From positions 1 through 64,000 of the forward strand of contig JBBQXK010000013.1 in the NCBI GenBank assembly GCA_038209775.1: 64,000 nucleotides of DNA, given 5' to 3'. Source of the stretch: JBBQXK01 sp038209775 (GTDB taxonomy: Bacteria > Pseudomonadota > Alphaproteobacteria > Rhodobacterales > Rhodobacteraceae). Position numbers and translations under genes: made by a program. Below are positions 51,461-60,456 of this stretch, one piece after another. Numbering within the stretch: position 1 is the stretch's first letter; each line of letters opens with the position of its first letter. Under the pieces are notes generated by a model. That model was not told the DNA's origin, did no database searches, and saw nothing but the letters and a program-made list of their open reading frames with translations.

Positions 51461-52678
51461 TCATTCGCCGCACCCCGCCAGCCCAAGCGCGGCACAATAC
51501 GCGGGGTCCAGGGGCAGGGACAGCGGGCTGGCCCCTGCCACCGCGACGTTGCCCGAAATCGACCAGACCGCCCAGCCGAACCCCATCGCCTCGGCAGCGC
51601 GGCGTTTGTCGGCCAGAAAGGCGGTCTGCCATTCGGGCGGATAGGCCCCGGTATCATCGCGCCCGACCGCGCCGAATTCGCTCAGGATCAGGCGGTCACG
51701 CGCAATGCCGTGCCGGTCGGCCCAGGCGGCGGCGTCCTGTGCCTCTTGCGTCACCGCGTCATCGGGCGTGGCCTGATAGGCTGCAATGTCACGGGCAATC
51801 CCTGCGGCGTCGGCGCGGCCTTCGGCGGCGATCATCCGGCCTGCGGCCTCGGCGGCGCGGGTCAGCGCGGTTTCGGGGTCCAGCGCCGAGGGCGGATAGG
51901 GCAGGCGGGTGATGTATTTCAGGGGCGCATAGGTCCAGCTTGTGCCCTGATGGGTAAAGGCAAAGGGGTCATAGCTGTGGAACGACCACCACAGGTTGGC
52001 ATCGTCAAGGCTGGCCGGGTCGATCGCCTGCAGGCCCAGAACGCCCCCCCAGCAGGCCCCCGACAGGATCACCGGCAGATCCCGCGCACCCGCCCGCGCG
52101 GCGGCGTGCATCTGGGCCAGCATCGCGGGCCAGCGGTTGGTCGGATTGTCGTCATAGGGGCAGTCAAGCGTGGGCTCGTTCAACGGCTCGAACGCCGTGC
52201 GCGCGGGGTCAAGCCCGTCAAGGCCCGCCGCCACCCGACCCACCAGCGCCACATACTCGGGCCAGAGGTTCGTCACCACATTGTCGGTGCCCCAGACCTC
52301 GCCCGGGCGGGACACCGAATGCAGATCGACGATCACGGTCAGGCCCACGGCCTGCAAATCCAATGTTGCTTGCCGGATAGCGGCGATCAGAGCATCTTGT
52401 GCGGCACCCGGCCCAAGCGCCAGCATCGGTGCGGGATCGGCGGGAAAGCGGACAAAATCGAACCCCGCCGCATGGATGGCTGCCATCCAGTCCGGCCCGA
52501 CACCGCGTCGCCAGTCGGGATAAGGCTGCAGGAACCCCGCGCGCGTGACCATCTCGTCCACCGCGATCCACTCAACCCAGATGTCAAGGTTAAGCCCGCG
52601 TTTCAGCGTCAACCCCTCGGCCCGGGCCTGCGGGGCGGCGGCGGTCAGCAGGGCAAGAACAAGGGGTATCATGCGCAT
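51461..52678 (-). CDS. Glycoside hydrolase family 5-like (cellulase-fold) protein
   Basis: A probable secreted or periplasmic glycoside hydrolase of 405 residues. A signal peptide is visible (MIPLVLALLTAAAPQARA). The TIM-barrel pattern includes GFDFVRFPADPAPM, LTVIVDLHSVS, the acid/base glutamate in AFEPLNEPTLDCPYDD, WWSFHSYDPFAFTHQG, and the nucleophile glutamate in LILSEFGAVG. Its position between two tryptophan-degradation genes is unusual. The preferred sugar is unknown. A start 12 bases upstream is possible. Confidence 0.82.
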   Translation of the reverse strand: MRMIPLVLALLTAAAPQARAEGLTLKRGLNLDIWVEWIAVDEMVTRAGFLQPYPDWRRGVGPDWMAAIHAAGFDFVRFPADPAPMLALGPGAAQDALIAAIRQATLDLQAVGLTVIVDLHSVSRPGEVWGTDNVVTNLWPEYVALVGRVAAGLDGLDPARTAFEPLNEPTLDCPYDDNPTNRWPAMLAQMHAAARAGARDLPVILSGACWGGVLGLQAIDPASLDDANLWWSFHSYDPFAFTHQGTSWTYAPLKYITRLPYPPSALDPETALTRAAEAAGRMIAAEGRADAAGIARDIAAYQATPDDAVTQEAQDAAAWADRHGIARDRLILSEFGAVGRDDTGAYPPEWQTAFLADKRRAAEAMGFGWAVWSISGNVAVAGASPLSLPLDPAYCAALGLAGCGE

Positions 52679-52747
52679 CGCTGAAACCATGGTCAGGATT
52701 GGCACAGGGGTCAAGCGTGGGCCGCGCCGGCGATCGGACCCGACCCC

Positions 52748-53146
52748 CTATCGTGCCGCGATGCAATCCACTTCGGCCAGCAGGGCAGGCGAGGCAAGAC
52801 CCGCCACGATCAGCAGCGTCGATGCGGGCGGTGCCATGCCGCCGGTCCACGCGTCACGCGCGGCGCGGTAGGTGGCGATGGCCTCGGGCGTGCCGATGGT
52901 GAGGTAGAAGGTCAGCTTGACCACATCCGACCGCGCCATGCCGCCCGCCTTGAGGCCCGCATCGACGTTGGCAAGGCACTGCGCGATCTGCGGGCCCAGC
53001 CCCTCGGCCACCGTGCCATCTGGGGCGATGCCGATCTGGCCTGCCAGATGCAGCCAGGCCTCGGCCTCTTCCGCCAGCACGGCCTGCGAATAGCCTGACG
53101 CGGGGGCGGGCATGCCCGGGGGGTTCCAGCGGCGGATCGTGGTCAT
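52748..53146 (-). CDS. RidA family protein (enamine/imine deaminase type)
   Basis: A 132-residue member of the YjgF/YER057c/UK114 family. It has YSQAVLAEEAEAWLHLAGQI at the N-terminal half, QIAQCLANVDAGLKAGGM in the centre and ASTLLIVAGLASPALLAEVD at the C-terminus; the arginine that binds carboxylates in true RidA (usually R105 in a PxRxx motif) appears replaced (PASTLLIV), so it may act on a different substrate. It lies 13 bases after kynU, which suggests a role with kynurenine-pathway intermediates. Confidence 0.85.
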   Translation of the reverse strand: MTTIRRWNPPGMPAPASGYSQAVLAEEAEAWLHLAGQIGIAPDGTVAEGLGPQIAQCLANVDAGLKAGGMARSDVVKLTFYLTIGTPEAIATYRAARDAWTGGMAPPASTLLIVAGLASPALLAEVDCIAAR

Positions 53147-53159
53147 CAGGCGGCTCCTT

Positions 53160-54356
53160 TCAGGTCACGCGGGCGCGCGCCTGGTATTCGGGGCGGTCCC
53201 ATTGGTCGCCGTCCATCACCGCCGTGATGATCGCCACGGCACGGTCGATGTCGTCCGCACCAATAAACAGCGGCGTCAGGCCAAAGCGCAGGATGTCAGG
53301 GCTGCGGAAATCGCCGATCAACCCCCGTGCGATCAGCGCCTGCATGATCGCGTACCCCTGTGGGTGGCGAAAGCTTACCTGAGAGCCACGCTTGGTGTGG
53401 TCGCGGGGGGTGGCGAGGGTCAGAGCGGGGCAGGCGGCCTCGACCCCAGCGATAAACCGGTCACCCAGCGACAGGCAGGCCGCACGGACGTCGTTGATGT
53501 CGACCCGGTCCCAGATGTCCATCGACGCCTCAAGGGCGGCCAGTTGCAGGATCGGGGGGGTGCCGACGCGCATCCGCTCGATCCCCCGCCCGGGGCGATA
53601 GTCGAGGTCGAAGGCGAAAGGTGCCTCGTGGCCCAGCCAGCCCGACAGGGCGGGGCGGGCGGTATCCGCATGGCGCGGGGCCACATAGATGAAGGCCGGG
53701 CCGCCGGGGCCGGAGTTGAGGTATTTGTAGGTGCAGCCCACCGCGAAATCGGCCTCATCGCGCGCCAGATGCACCGGCAGCGCGCCCGCCGAATGGGCAA
53801 GGTCCCAGATGATGAGTGCGCCCACGGCATGCGCCCGGGCGGTCATCGCGGCCATGTCGTGGCGGGTACCGGTGCGGTAATCCACCTCGGTCAGCATCAC
53901 CACGGCGATGCTGTCGTCGATGGCATCGAGGACCGCCTCAGGGGCCACGGTGCGCAGGGCATAGCCTTGGCCCAGAGTGCGGCAGAGGCCGTCGGCCATG
54001 TACAGATCGGACGGGAAATTGCCGGTGTCCGACAGGATCACCCGCCGGTCGGGGCGCATCGCAAGGGCCGAGGCCAGCGCCTGATAGACCTTGATCGACA
54101 GCGTATCGCCCAGGATCACCGTGCCCGGTTCCGCCCCCACCAGCCGACCCACCCGGTCACCGATGGTGCCCGGCAGGTCCATCCAGCCGGCCTTGTTCCA
54201 GCCGGTAATCAGCATCTTGCCCCATTCCTCGGTCACCGTCCGCGCCACCCGTGCCGCAGCGGCGCGGGGCAGCGGGCCAAGCGAGTTGCCGTCGAGGTAG
54301 ATCATCCCTTCAGGAAGATCGAACAGCGCGCGGGTGGCGGTGAAATCGGTGGGCAT
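53160..54356 (-). CDS. kynU: Kynureninase
   Basis: PLP-dependent hydrolase converting kynurenine to anthranilate and alanine. The 398-residue protein has IYLDGNSLGPLPRAA at the N-terminus, TEVDYRTGTRHDM, WDLAHSAGALPVHL with the cofactor aspartate, and the PLP lysine in VGCTYKYLNSGPGGPAF, all typical. It is the first gene of the cluster kynU, ridA-like, GH5-like, kynA. The kynurenine formamidase gene needed between KynA and KynU is not in the window. Start MPTDFTATR fits the family. Confidence 0.95.
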   Translation of the reverse strand: MPTDFTATRALFDLPEGMIYLDGNSLGPLPRAAAARVARTVTEEWGKMLITGWNKAGWMDLPGTIGDRVGRLVGAEPGTVILGDTLSIKVYQALASALAMRPDRRVILSDTGNFPSDLYMADGLCRTLGQGYALRTVAPEAVLDAIDDSIAVVMLTEVDYRTGTRHDMAAMTARAHAVGALIIWDLAHSAGALPVHLARDEADFAVGCTYKYLNSGPGGPAFIYVAPRHADTARPALSGWLGHEAPFAFDLDYRPGRGIERMRVGTPPILQLAALEASMDIWDRVDINDVRAACLSLGDRFIAGVEAACPALTLATPRDHTKRGSQVSFRHPQGYAIMQALIARGLIGDFRSPDILRFGLTPLFIGADDIDRAVAIITAVMDGDQWDRPEYQARARVT

Positions 54357-54444
54357 CGGTATCTCCGGTTTGGCCCCGGTGTGGCGCTGATGCCTGCGCG
54401 GGTCAAGCCTTGTACGGCCCGGAAGGCTGTGACAGCTTTGGGTA

Positions 54445-54903
54445 ATGAACAGCCGAAGCCCGCGCGCCCTGATCGACACGCCGCCTGTGTGGCTGGTGCT
54501 GGGCATCGGTCTGGCCTGGGCACAGACGCTGTGGGCTCCGCTGTGGCCGTCGCCGCCGGTCGTCATCTGGGTGGGTATCGCGCTGATCGTCGCGGCGGCG
54601 GTGCTGTTCGTGGCCGCCATGCGCGAGTTCCGCCGCCACCGCACCACGATTGTCCCGCGCGAGGTGCCCGTGTCGCTGCTTACGGCGGGCCCCTATGCAT
54701 GGTCGCGCAACCCGATCTATCTGGCTGATGCGCTGATCCTGACAGGGTTGGTGCTGACATGGGATGCGGCGGCACTGTGGGTGGTCGCGGCGTTTGTCGC
54801 TGTGATCGGCGCGCGGTTCATTCCGGGTGAAGAGGCCGGATGCGCGCGGGTGTTCGGGGCCGCGTGGCAGGCCTATGCCGCCCGCGTGCGGCGGTGGCTG
54901 TGA
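54445..54903 (+). CDS. Isoprenylcysteine carboxyl methyltransferase family membrane protein
   Basis: A 152-residue membrane methyltransferase-like protein with three to four hydrophobic helices. The family signature is in LTAGPYAWSRNPIYLADALI, and an EEAGCARVFGAAWQAYAARV tail follows, as in bacterial ICMT/PEMT-like proteins. Bacteria lack prenylated proteins of the eukaryotic type, so a lipid or small-molecule substrate is likely. It is divergent from kynU and upstream of pntA in the same direction. Confidence 0.82.
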   Translation: MNSRSPRALIDTPPVWLVLGIGLAWAQTLWAPLWPSPPVVIWVGIALIVAAAVLFVAAMREFRRHRTTIVPREVPVSLLTAGPYAWSRNPIYLADALILTGLVLTWDAAALWVVAAFVAVIGARFIPGEEAGCARVFGAAWQAYAARVRRWL

Positions 54904-55004
54904 TTGCTGCGTGTGCGAAACGGGGCTTTGAAAGATAATTGCGCGATGCTATGCCCCGCGCGTGGTTTAATGACCGGACAGACTGGCAAGACGGGGGATG
55001 ACGG

Positions 55005-56579
55005 GTGAAAATCGGGGCGCTGAGCGAGATTTTCGAGGGCGAGAACCGGGTTGCGATGACACCCGACTCGGCCTTGCAGTTGCAGAAACTGGGGCATTCC
55101 TGTGTGGTCCAGTCCGGGGCTGGGGCCAAGGCCGGCTTTGCCGACGCGCTTTACGCCAAGGCCGGGGTCGAGGTTTTGGCCGATGCAGCCGCCGTGATCG
55201 CCGCCGCCGATGTGCTGGTCAAGGTGCGCGGGCCGGAAGTGGCCGAGGCGCAGGCGTTGCGGCAGGGGCAGACGCTGATCTCGTTCTTCTGGCCGGCGCA
55301 GAACCCGGAACTGCTTGAAATCGCCAAGGAACGCGGGGCCACCGTGGTGGCCATGGACATGGTCCCCCGGATCAGCCGCGCGCAGAAGATGGATGCGCTG
55401 TCATCGATGGCGAACATCGCAGGCTACCGCGCGGTGATCGAGGCGGGGTCGAATTTCGGGCGGTTCTTCACCGGCCAGGTCACGGCGGCCGGCAAAGTGC
55501 CCCCTGCCAAGGTGCTGATCGTGGGCGCGGGTGTGGCAGGGCTGGCCGCCACCGGCACAGCCGTGTCGCTGGGCGCAATCGTGCATGCCTTTGATGTGCG
55601 CCCCGAAGTGGCGGAACAGATCGAATCGATGGGGGCGTCGTTCGTCTACCTCGATTTCGCCGAGGCCCAGACCGACGGTGCCGCAACAGGTGGCTATGCC
55701 GCCCCGTCTTCGCCCGAATTCCGCGAGGCGCAGTTGCGCAAGTTCCGTGACCTTGCCCCCGAGATGGACATTGTCATCACCACCGCCCTGATCCCCGGCC
55801 GGCCCGCGCCCAAGCTGTGGACCGCCGACATGGTGGCGATGATGAAGCCCGGATCGGTCATCATCGACCTTGCGGCGGAACGCGGTGGCAACTGTGACCT
55901 GACCGTGCCCGACCAGAAGATTGTCAGCGACAACGGCGTGACGGTGGTCGGATACACCGATTACCCGTCCCGCATGGCGGCGCAGGCATCCACGCTTTAT
56001 TCCACCAATATCAGGCACATGCTGACCGATCTTACACCAAAGAAAGATGGTGTGATCGCCCACAACATGGAAGATGACGTGATCCGGGGTGCCACAGTGG
56101 CGCATGCGGGTTCCGTCACCTGGCCACCGCCCCCGCCCAAGATCGCTGCCATCGCGGCGGCCAAGCCCAAGCCCAAGGCGGTCGAACTGACCCCGGTGCA
56201 GAAACGCGCCAACGAGGTCGCGGAGTTCAAGGCGCAGACCCGTAATCAGGTCACGCTGCTGGCTGTCGGCGGCGGGCTGATGTTGCTGGCCGGCCTCTAT
56301 ACCCCGGCCAGTTTCATGGCGCACTTCATCGTCTTTGTCCTGGCGGTATTCGTCGGCTTTCAGGTGATCTGGAACGTCAGCCACTCATTGCACACGCCGC
56401 TGATGGCGGTCACGAATGCGATCTCGTCGATCATCATTCTGGGCGCGCTGATCCAGATCGGATCGGGGTCTTGGCTGGTGGTGACGTTGGCCGCACTGGC
56501 GATATTCATGGCCGGGATCAATATCTTCGGTGGCTTCATGGTCACCCGGCGGATGCTCGCCATGTTCCAGAAGTCATAA
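55005..56579 (+). CDS. pntA: NAD(P) transhydrogenase alpha subunit
   Basis: Proton-translocating transhydrogenase subunit of 524 residues. The N-terminal NAD-binding domain I starts MKIGALSEIFEGENRVAMT with the fold VLIVGAGVAGLAATGTAVSL; an Ala/Pro/Lys-rich linker (near residues 365-390) leads to four C-terminal hydrophobic helices of domain II. It is the full-length two-subunit type rather than split PntAA/PntAB. The start appears to be GTG. pntB follows after ten bases. It couples the proton gradient to NADPH formation. Confidence 0.94.
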   Translation: MKIGALSEIFEGENRVAMTPDSALQLQKLGHSCVVQSGAGAKAGFADALYAKAGVEVLADAAAVIAAADVLVKVRGPEVAEAQALRQGQTLISFFWPAQNPELLEIAKERGATVVAMDMVPRISRAQKMDALSSMANIAGYRAVIEAGSNFGRFFTGQVTAAGKVPPAKVLIVGAGVAGLAATGTAVSLGAIVHAFDVRPEVAEQIESMGASFVYLDFAEAQTDGAATGGYAAPSSPEFREAQLRKFRDLAPEMDIVITTALIPGRPAPKLWTADMVAMMKPGSVIIDLAAERGGNCDLTVPDQKIVSDNGVTVVGYTDYPSRMAAQASTLYSTNIRHMLTDLTPKKDGVIAHNMEDDVIRGATVAHAGSVTWPPPPPKIAAIAAAKPKPKAVELTPVQKRANEVAEFKAQTRNQVTLLAVGGGLMLLAGLYTPASFMAHFIVFVLAVFVGFQVIWNVSHSLHTPLMAVTNAISSIIILGALIQIGSGSWLVVTLAALAIFMAGINIFGGFMVTRRMLAMFQKS

Positions 56580-56589
56580 GGAGGCCGGT

Positions 56590-58023
56590 ATGGATTACGG
56601 ATTTACCACGGCCGCCTATGTTGTCGGCGCAGTTCTGTTCATTCTGTCGCTCGGGGGCCTGTCGGGGCAGGAAAGCGCCAAGCGCGCCGTCTGGTACGGC
56701 ATTGCCGGCATGGCGCTGGCAGTCTTGGCCACGCTCTATGGCCCGGGGGCGGGCAACTGGCTGATATCGCTGGTGATGATTGCCGCCGGCGGGGCCATCG
56801 GCTGGGTCGTGGCACAGCGCGTGCAGATGACCGAGATGCCACAGCTTGTGGCGGCAATGCACAGCCTTGTCGGTCTTGCCGCCGTTTTCATCGGCTACAA
56901 CGCGCACATCGAGGCGGCTTCGGTTGCCGGAATGGACGAGGCGGCACGCGCCGCGCTGGACGGCTTTGCCGCCGTGCTTGCTAAAAAGAGTGCTGTCGAG
57001 TTGAACATCCTTGCCATCGAGGTGTTCCTTGGCGTGTTCATCGGTGCTGTCACCTTTACCGGGTCGGTCGTGGCCTTTGGCAAACTGGCCGGCCGCGTGG
57101 ACGGCAAAGCGACCAAACTGCCCGGCGGGCACATGCTGAACGCGGGCGCGGCGGCGGGGTCGCTGTTGATGCTGGTGTTCTATGTGCAGGGCGGCGGCCT
57201 CTGGGCGCTGCTGCTGATGACGCTTCTGGCGTTCTTTATCGGCTATCACCTCATCATGGGCATCGGCGGGGCCGACATGCCGGTCGTGGTGTCGATGCTC
57301 AACAGCTATTCCGGCTGGGCGGCGGCGGCGATCGGGTTTTCGCTGTCGAATGACCTGTTGATCGTTGTCGGCGCACTGGTCGGCTCGTCCGGCGCGATCC
57401 TGTCCTACATCATGTGCAAGGCGATGAACCGCAGTTTCATCAGCGTGATCCTCGGCGGCTTTGGCAACACCACCGGCCCCGCAATGGAGGTGACGGGCGA
57501 ACAGATTGCGATTGATGCCGAAGGGGTGGCGGCGGCACTGAACGACGCCGACAGCATCATCATCATCCCAGGGTACGGCATGGCGGTGGCGCAGGCGCAG
57601 CAGTCGGTCAGCGAGTTGACGCGCAAGCTGCGCGCCAAGGGCAAGACCGTGCGCTTTGCCATCCACCCGGTTGCGGGGCGCTTGCCCGGCCACATGAACG
57701 TGCTTCTGGCCGAGGCGAAGGTGCCCTATGACATCGTGCTCGAGATGGACGAGATCAACGATGATTTCCCCACCACCGACGTGGCCATCGTGATCGGCTC
57801 GAACGACATCGTGAACCCGGCGGCGCAGGAAGATCCGAACTCGCCCATCGCGGGCATGCCGGTCTTGGAATGCTGGAAGGCGAAACAGGTGTTCGTCTCC
57901 AAGCGCGGGCAGGGCACGGGGTATTCGGGGATCGAGAACCCGCTGTTCTTCAAGGACAACACCCGGATGTTCTATGGCGACGCCAAGAAGTCGCTGGATG
58001 CGCTCTTGCCGATGATCGAGTGA
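56590..58023 (+). CDS. pntB: NAD(P) transhydrogenase beta subunit
   Basis: Membrane subunit of 477 residues with about nine N-terminal hydrophobic helices (domain II) and a C-terminal NADP-binding domain III: IIIIPGYGMAVAQAQQSVSE, IHPVAGRLPGHMNVLLAEA, and VAIVIGSNDIVNPAAQEDPN are diagnostic, ending KKSLDALLPMIE. It follows pntA closely with a GGAGG site before the ATG. Together they form the NADPH-generating proton-driven transhydrogenase. Confidence 0.97.
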   Translation: MDYGFTTAAYVVGAVLFILSLGGLSGQESAKRAVWYGIAGMALAVLATLYGPGAGNWLISLVMIAAGGAIGWVVAQRVQMTEMPQLVAAMHSLVGLAAVFIGYNAHIEAASVAGMDEAARAALDGFAAVLAKKSAVELNILAIEVFLGVFIGAVTFTGSVVAFGKLAGRVDGKATKLPGGHMLNAGAAAGSLLMLVFYVQGGGLWALLLMTLLAFFIGYHLIMGIGGADMPVVVSMLNSYSGWAAAAIGFSLSNDLLIVVGALVGSSGAILSYIMCKAMNRSFISVILGGFGNTTGPAMEVTGEQIAIDAEGVAAALNDADSIIIIPGYGMAVAQAQQSVSELTRKLRAKGKTVRFAIHPVAGRLPGHMNVLLAEAKVPYDIVLEMDEINDDFPTTDVAIVIGSNDIVNPAAQEDPNSPIAGMPVLECWKAKQVFVSKRGQGTGYSGIENPLFFKDNTRMFYGDAKKSLDALLPMIE

Positions 58024-58194
58024 GCGGGCAGCCTCTCTGATCTGCCGAAATCTGCGGCAATGGGCCACGGGAATGACCTGTGGCCCTTTGCTTTCGGGCA
58101 ACACTCTGGCGGCATGCGGCGGTATCCCGGCAAAGGGCTGGAATGGGCAGGGGGGCTGCCCTACCTCAGGGGAAACCAGCCGGACGCATTGCCC

Positions 58195-59475
58195 ATGCCC
58201 ATCGAAGACCACCCGCAACGCTATGCCACCGTCAACGAGCTGCACGCGCGTCCGTTTCCGTCGCTGGAGGTGCCGTCCCATGCGGTCTATCTGGCGATCA
58301 AGGAACCTGTCGATGCCGCCAACCGCGACCGCGCGCGCGACCGGGCGCACCTTCTGACGCTTCTGGACCGCAACGGCTCGGTCCACCCCCAACCCGATGC
58401 CACGCATTTCTCGGGGCCCATCGGCAAGTACGATCTGAAATGGGAAAGCCATACCGAATTCGTAACCTATTCCGCCTTTGGCAAGGGGCTGTCGCCCCGC
58501 CCCTTCGATCCCGTCGAGGCAGAGGTGTTTCCGTCCGAGTGGCTGGCGGAAGCGCCGGGCAAGCGGCTGGTGTCACTGCTGATCCGCGTCGATATCCTGC
58601 CGGCGTCGGAAGAGGCGCTGCTGGCGCGGATGGATGAATGGTTCGATCCCGAAAGCCTGGCCGTGGCGCGGGTGATCGACGAGGCGGCGGTGGTGGCCGG
58701 GGATTTTCGCATCAACCCCAACGGCCACATGTGTTTTGCGGTGTTCGTGAAACCCGGCACAGGGGCGCGCCGCATCGGCCGCATCGTGCAAAGGGTCTGC
58801 GAGATCGAGACCTACCGCGCCATGTCGATGCTGGGCCTTGTGCGCGCGCGCCAGTTGTCGGCGCGGCTGAACGCGCTGGACCCGCGGCTGTCGGCGCTGG
58901 TGTCGGGGCTGGACAATGCCGAGCCGTCACCGGAGGCGGCCCTGCACAACCTCTTGACCATCTCGGCGGAACTGGAATCGTTAGCCGTGCAGTTCAGTTT
59001 CCGCTTTGGCGCGACGGCGGCCTATGAGGCCATCGTGAATGACCGCGTGCAGGTCCTGCGCGAAACGCGGATCGAGGGGCGGCAGACCTTTGCCGAATTC
59101 ATGCGCCGCCGTTATGATCCCGCGATGCGCACGGTGAAATCGGCCGAGGTGCGGTTGCAGGCGATGGCAGAGCGGGCACAGCGCGCGGCAGAACTCTTGC
59201 GCACCCGGGTCGATGTGGAACGTTCTGCGCAGAACCAGAAACTGCTGGAATCGATGGACCGCCGCGCCGACCTGCAACTGCGCCTGCAGCGCACGGTCGA
59301 GGGGCTGTCGACCGTCGCCATCAGCTATTACGCGGTGAACCTGGCCGCCTATGCGCTGGAGCCTGTGGCCGAGCGCGCCCATATTGGCCATGGTGTGTTG
59401 TTGGCCATCCTCACACCCATCGTCCTCATCGGCGTCTGGCTGATGGTGCGTCGCATCCGCAACCATCTGGAATAG
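58195..59475 (+). CDS. DUF3422 family membrane protein
   Basis: A 426-residue protein that starts MPIEDHPQRYATVNELHARP and has a cytoplasmic N-terminal region, a long helical segment (residues ~300-390, with RTVKSAEVRLQAMAERAQRA, possibly coiled coil) and two C-terminal hydrophobic helices separated by EPVAERAHIG. The start and LDLKWESHTEFVTYS-like stretch (YDLKWESHTEFVTYSAFGKG) identify DUF3422. Its function is unknown. It is 171 bp after pntB and has its own leader. Confidence 0.85.
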   Translation: MPIEDHPQRYATVNELHARPFPSLEVPSHAVYLAIKEPVDAANRDRARDRAHLLTLLDRNGSVHPQPDATHFSGPIGKYDLKWESHTEFVTYSAFGKGLSPRPFDPVEAEVFPSEWLAEAPGKRLVSLLIRVDILPASEEALLARMDEWFDPESLAVARVIDEAAVVAGDFRINPNGHMCFAVFVKPGTGARRIGRIVQRVCEIETYRAMSMLGLVRARQLSARLNALDPRLSALVSGLDNAEPSPEAALHNLLTISAELESLAVQFSFRFGATAAYEAIVNDRVQVLRETRIEGRQTFAEFMRRRYDPAMRTVKSAEVRLQAMAERAQRAAELLRTRVDVERSAQNQKLLESMDRRADLQLRLQRTVEGLSTVAISYYAVNLAAYALEPVAERAHIGHGVLLAILTPIVLIGVWLMVRRIRNHLE

Positions 59476-59476
59476 C

Positions 59477-59540
59477 CACTTTTTCTGTCCAGAATTATCC
59501 CACGGGGGGTGCGGGGGGCGCGTGTCCCCCCGCTTCTGCC
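59477..59540. repeat. Dispersed 3'-end repeat, copy 13
   Basis: CACTTTTTCTGTCCAGAATT, ATCCCACGGGGGGTGCGGGG, then GCGCGTGTCCCCCCG. It lies between the convergent DUF3422 and permease genes. Confidence 0.8.
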
Positions 59541-59541
59541 C

Positions 59542-60456
59542 CTATCGCCCGCGAATACGCGGGTCCAGCGCGTCGCGCAGCCCGTCGCCGATGTAGTTCA
59601 CCGACAGCACCGTCAGCGAAATCGCGATGCCGGGCCACATCACTCGCTCGGGGTACAGTTGCATGTACTGCAGCCCGTCGAACAACAGCCGCCCCCAGGT
59701 GGGAAAGTCGGGGGGGAACCCCAGACCCAGGAACGACAGCACCGATTCGGTGATGATCGCCCCGGCAATCTCCAGCGTGGCCGCCACCATCACCGGTGAG
59801 ATCACGTTGGGCAGGATGTGGCGCAGGATGATGCGGCGCGGTGCGGCGCCGATGGACCGGGCGGCCAGCACGTATTCGCGTTCCTTCAGCGCCAGCACTT
59901 CGCCCCGCACGACCCGGGCGCATTGCATCCATGACGTGATGCCGATGGCGAACACGATCAGCAGGAACGCCCCAAGTTCCGGCCCCAGCACGCTGGCCAC
60001 CCGGTCGCGGAACAGCATCACCATGACCAACAGCAACGGGATCAGCGGCAGTGCCAGAAACATGTCGGTCAGCCGCATCAGGGGGCCGTCCAGCCGTTTG
60101 AAATAGCCCGCAAGGATGCCGATGGTGGTGCCAAAGAAGATGGCGATCAGCATCGCCACGAAACCCACCGCCAGCGACACCTTGCCGGCCTGGATCATGC
60201 GATAGAGCATGTCGCGGCCCAACTGGTCGGTGCCAAGCGGAAAGCGCAGTGATGGCCCCTGGTTCTTGACCTTCAGCGCCTCGGCCACCCGCAATTGCTC
60301 GGGGTGCCACAAGAGCGGCCCAAGGATCACGAACAAAAGCAGGATCGTCAGCACGGCCAGCCCGAACACAGCGCCCTTGTGGGTGCGGAACTGGTCCCAG
60401 ATCGCGCGCCACTGGCTGGCGGGGGGGGCGGGCATGGTGGCGCGCAGGTCAGTCAT
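59542..60456 (-). CDS. ABC transporter permease, DppC/OppC type
   Basis: Second permease of a peptide/nickel-type importer, 304 residues, six predicted helices. An N-terminal OppC-like extension (FRTHKGAVFGLAVLTILLLF) precedes the transmembrane domain. The EAA loop with the family glycine reads EREYVLAARSIGAAPRRIIL and RHILPNVISPVMV. It overlaps the DppB-type gene by eight bases. The ligand could be peptides, opines or other solutes bound by the linked family-5 binding protein. Confidence 0.92.
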   Translation of the reverse strand: MTDLRATMPAPPASQWRAIWDQFRTHKGAVFGLAVLTILLLFVILGPLLWHPEQLRVAEALKVKNQGPSLRFPLGTDQLGRDMLYRMIQAGKVSLAVGFVAMLIAIFFGTTIGILAGYFKRLDGPLMRLTDMFLALPLIPLLLVMVMLFRDRVASVLGPELGAFLLIVFAIGITSWMQCARVVRGEVLALKEREYVLAARSIGAAPRRIILRHILPNVISPVMVAATLEIAGAIITESVLSFLGLGFPPDFPTWGRLLFDGLQYMQLYPERVMWPGIAISLTVLSVNYIGDGLRDALDPRIRGR

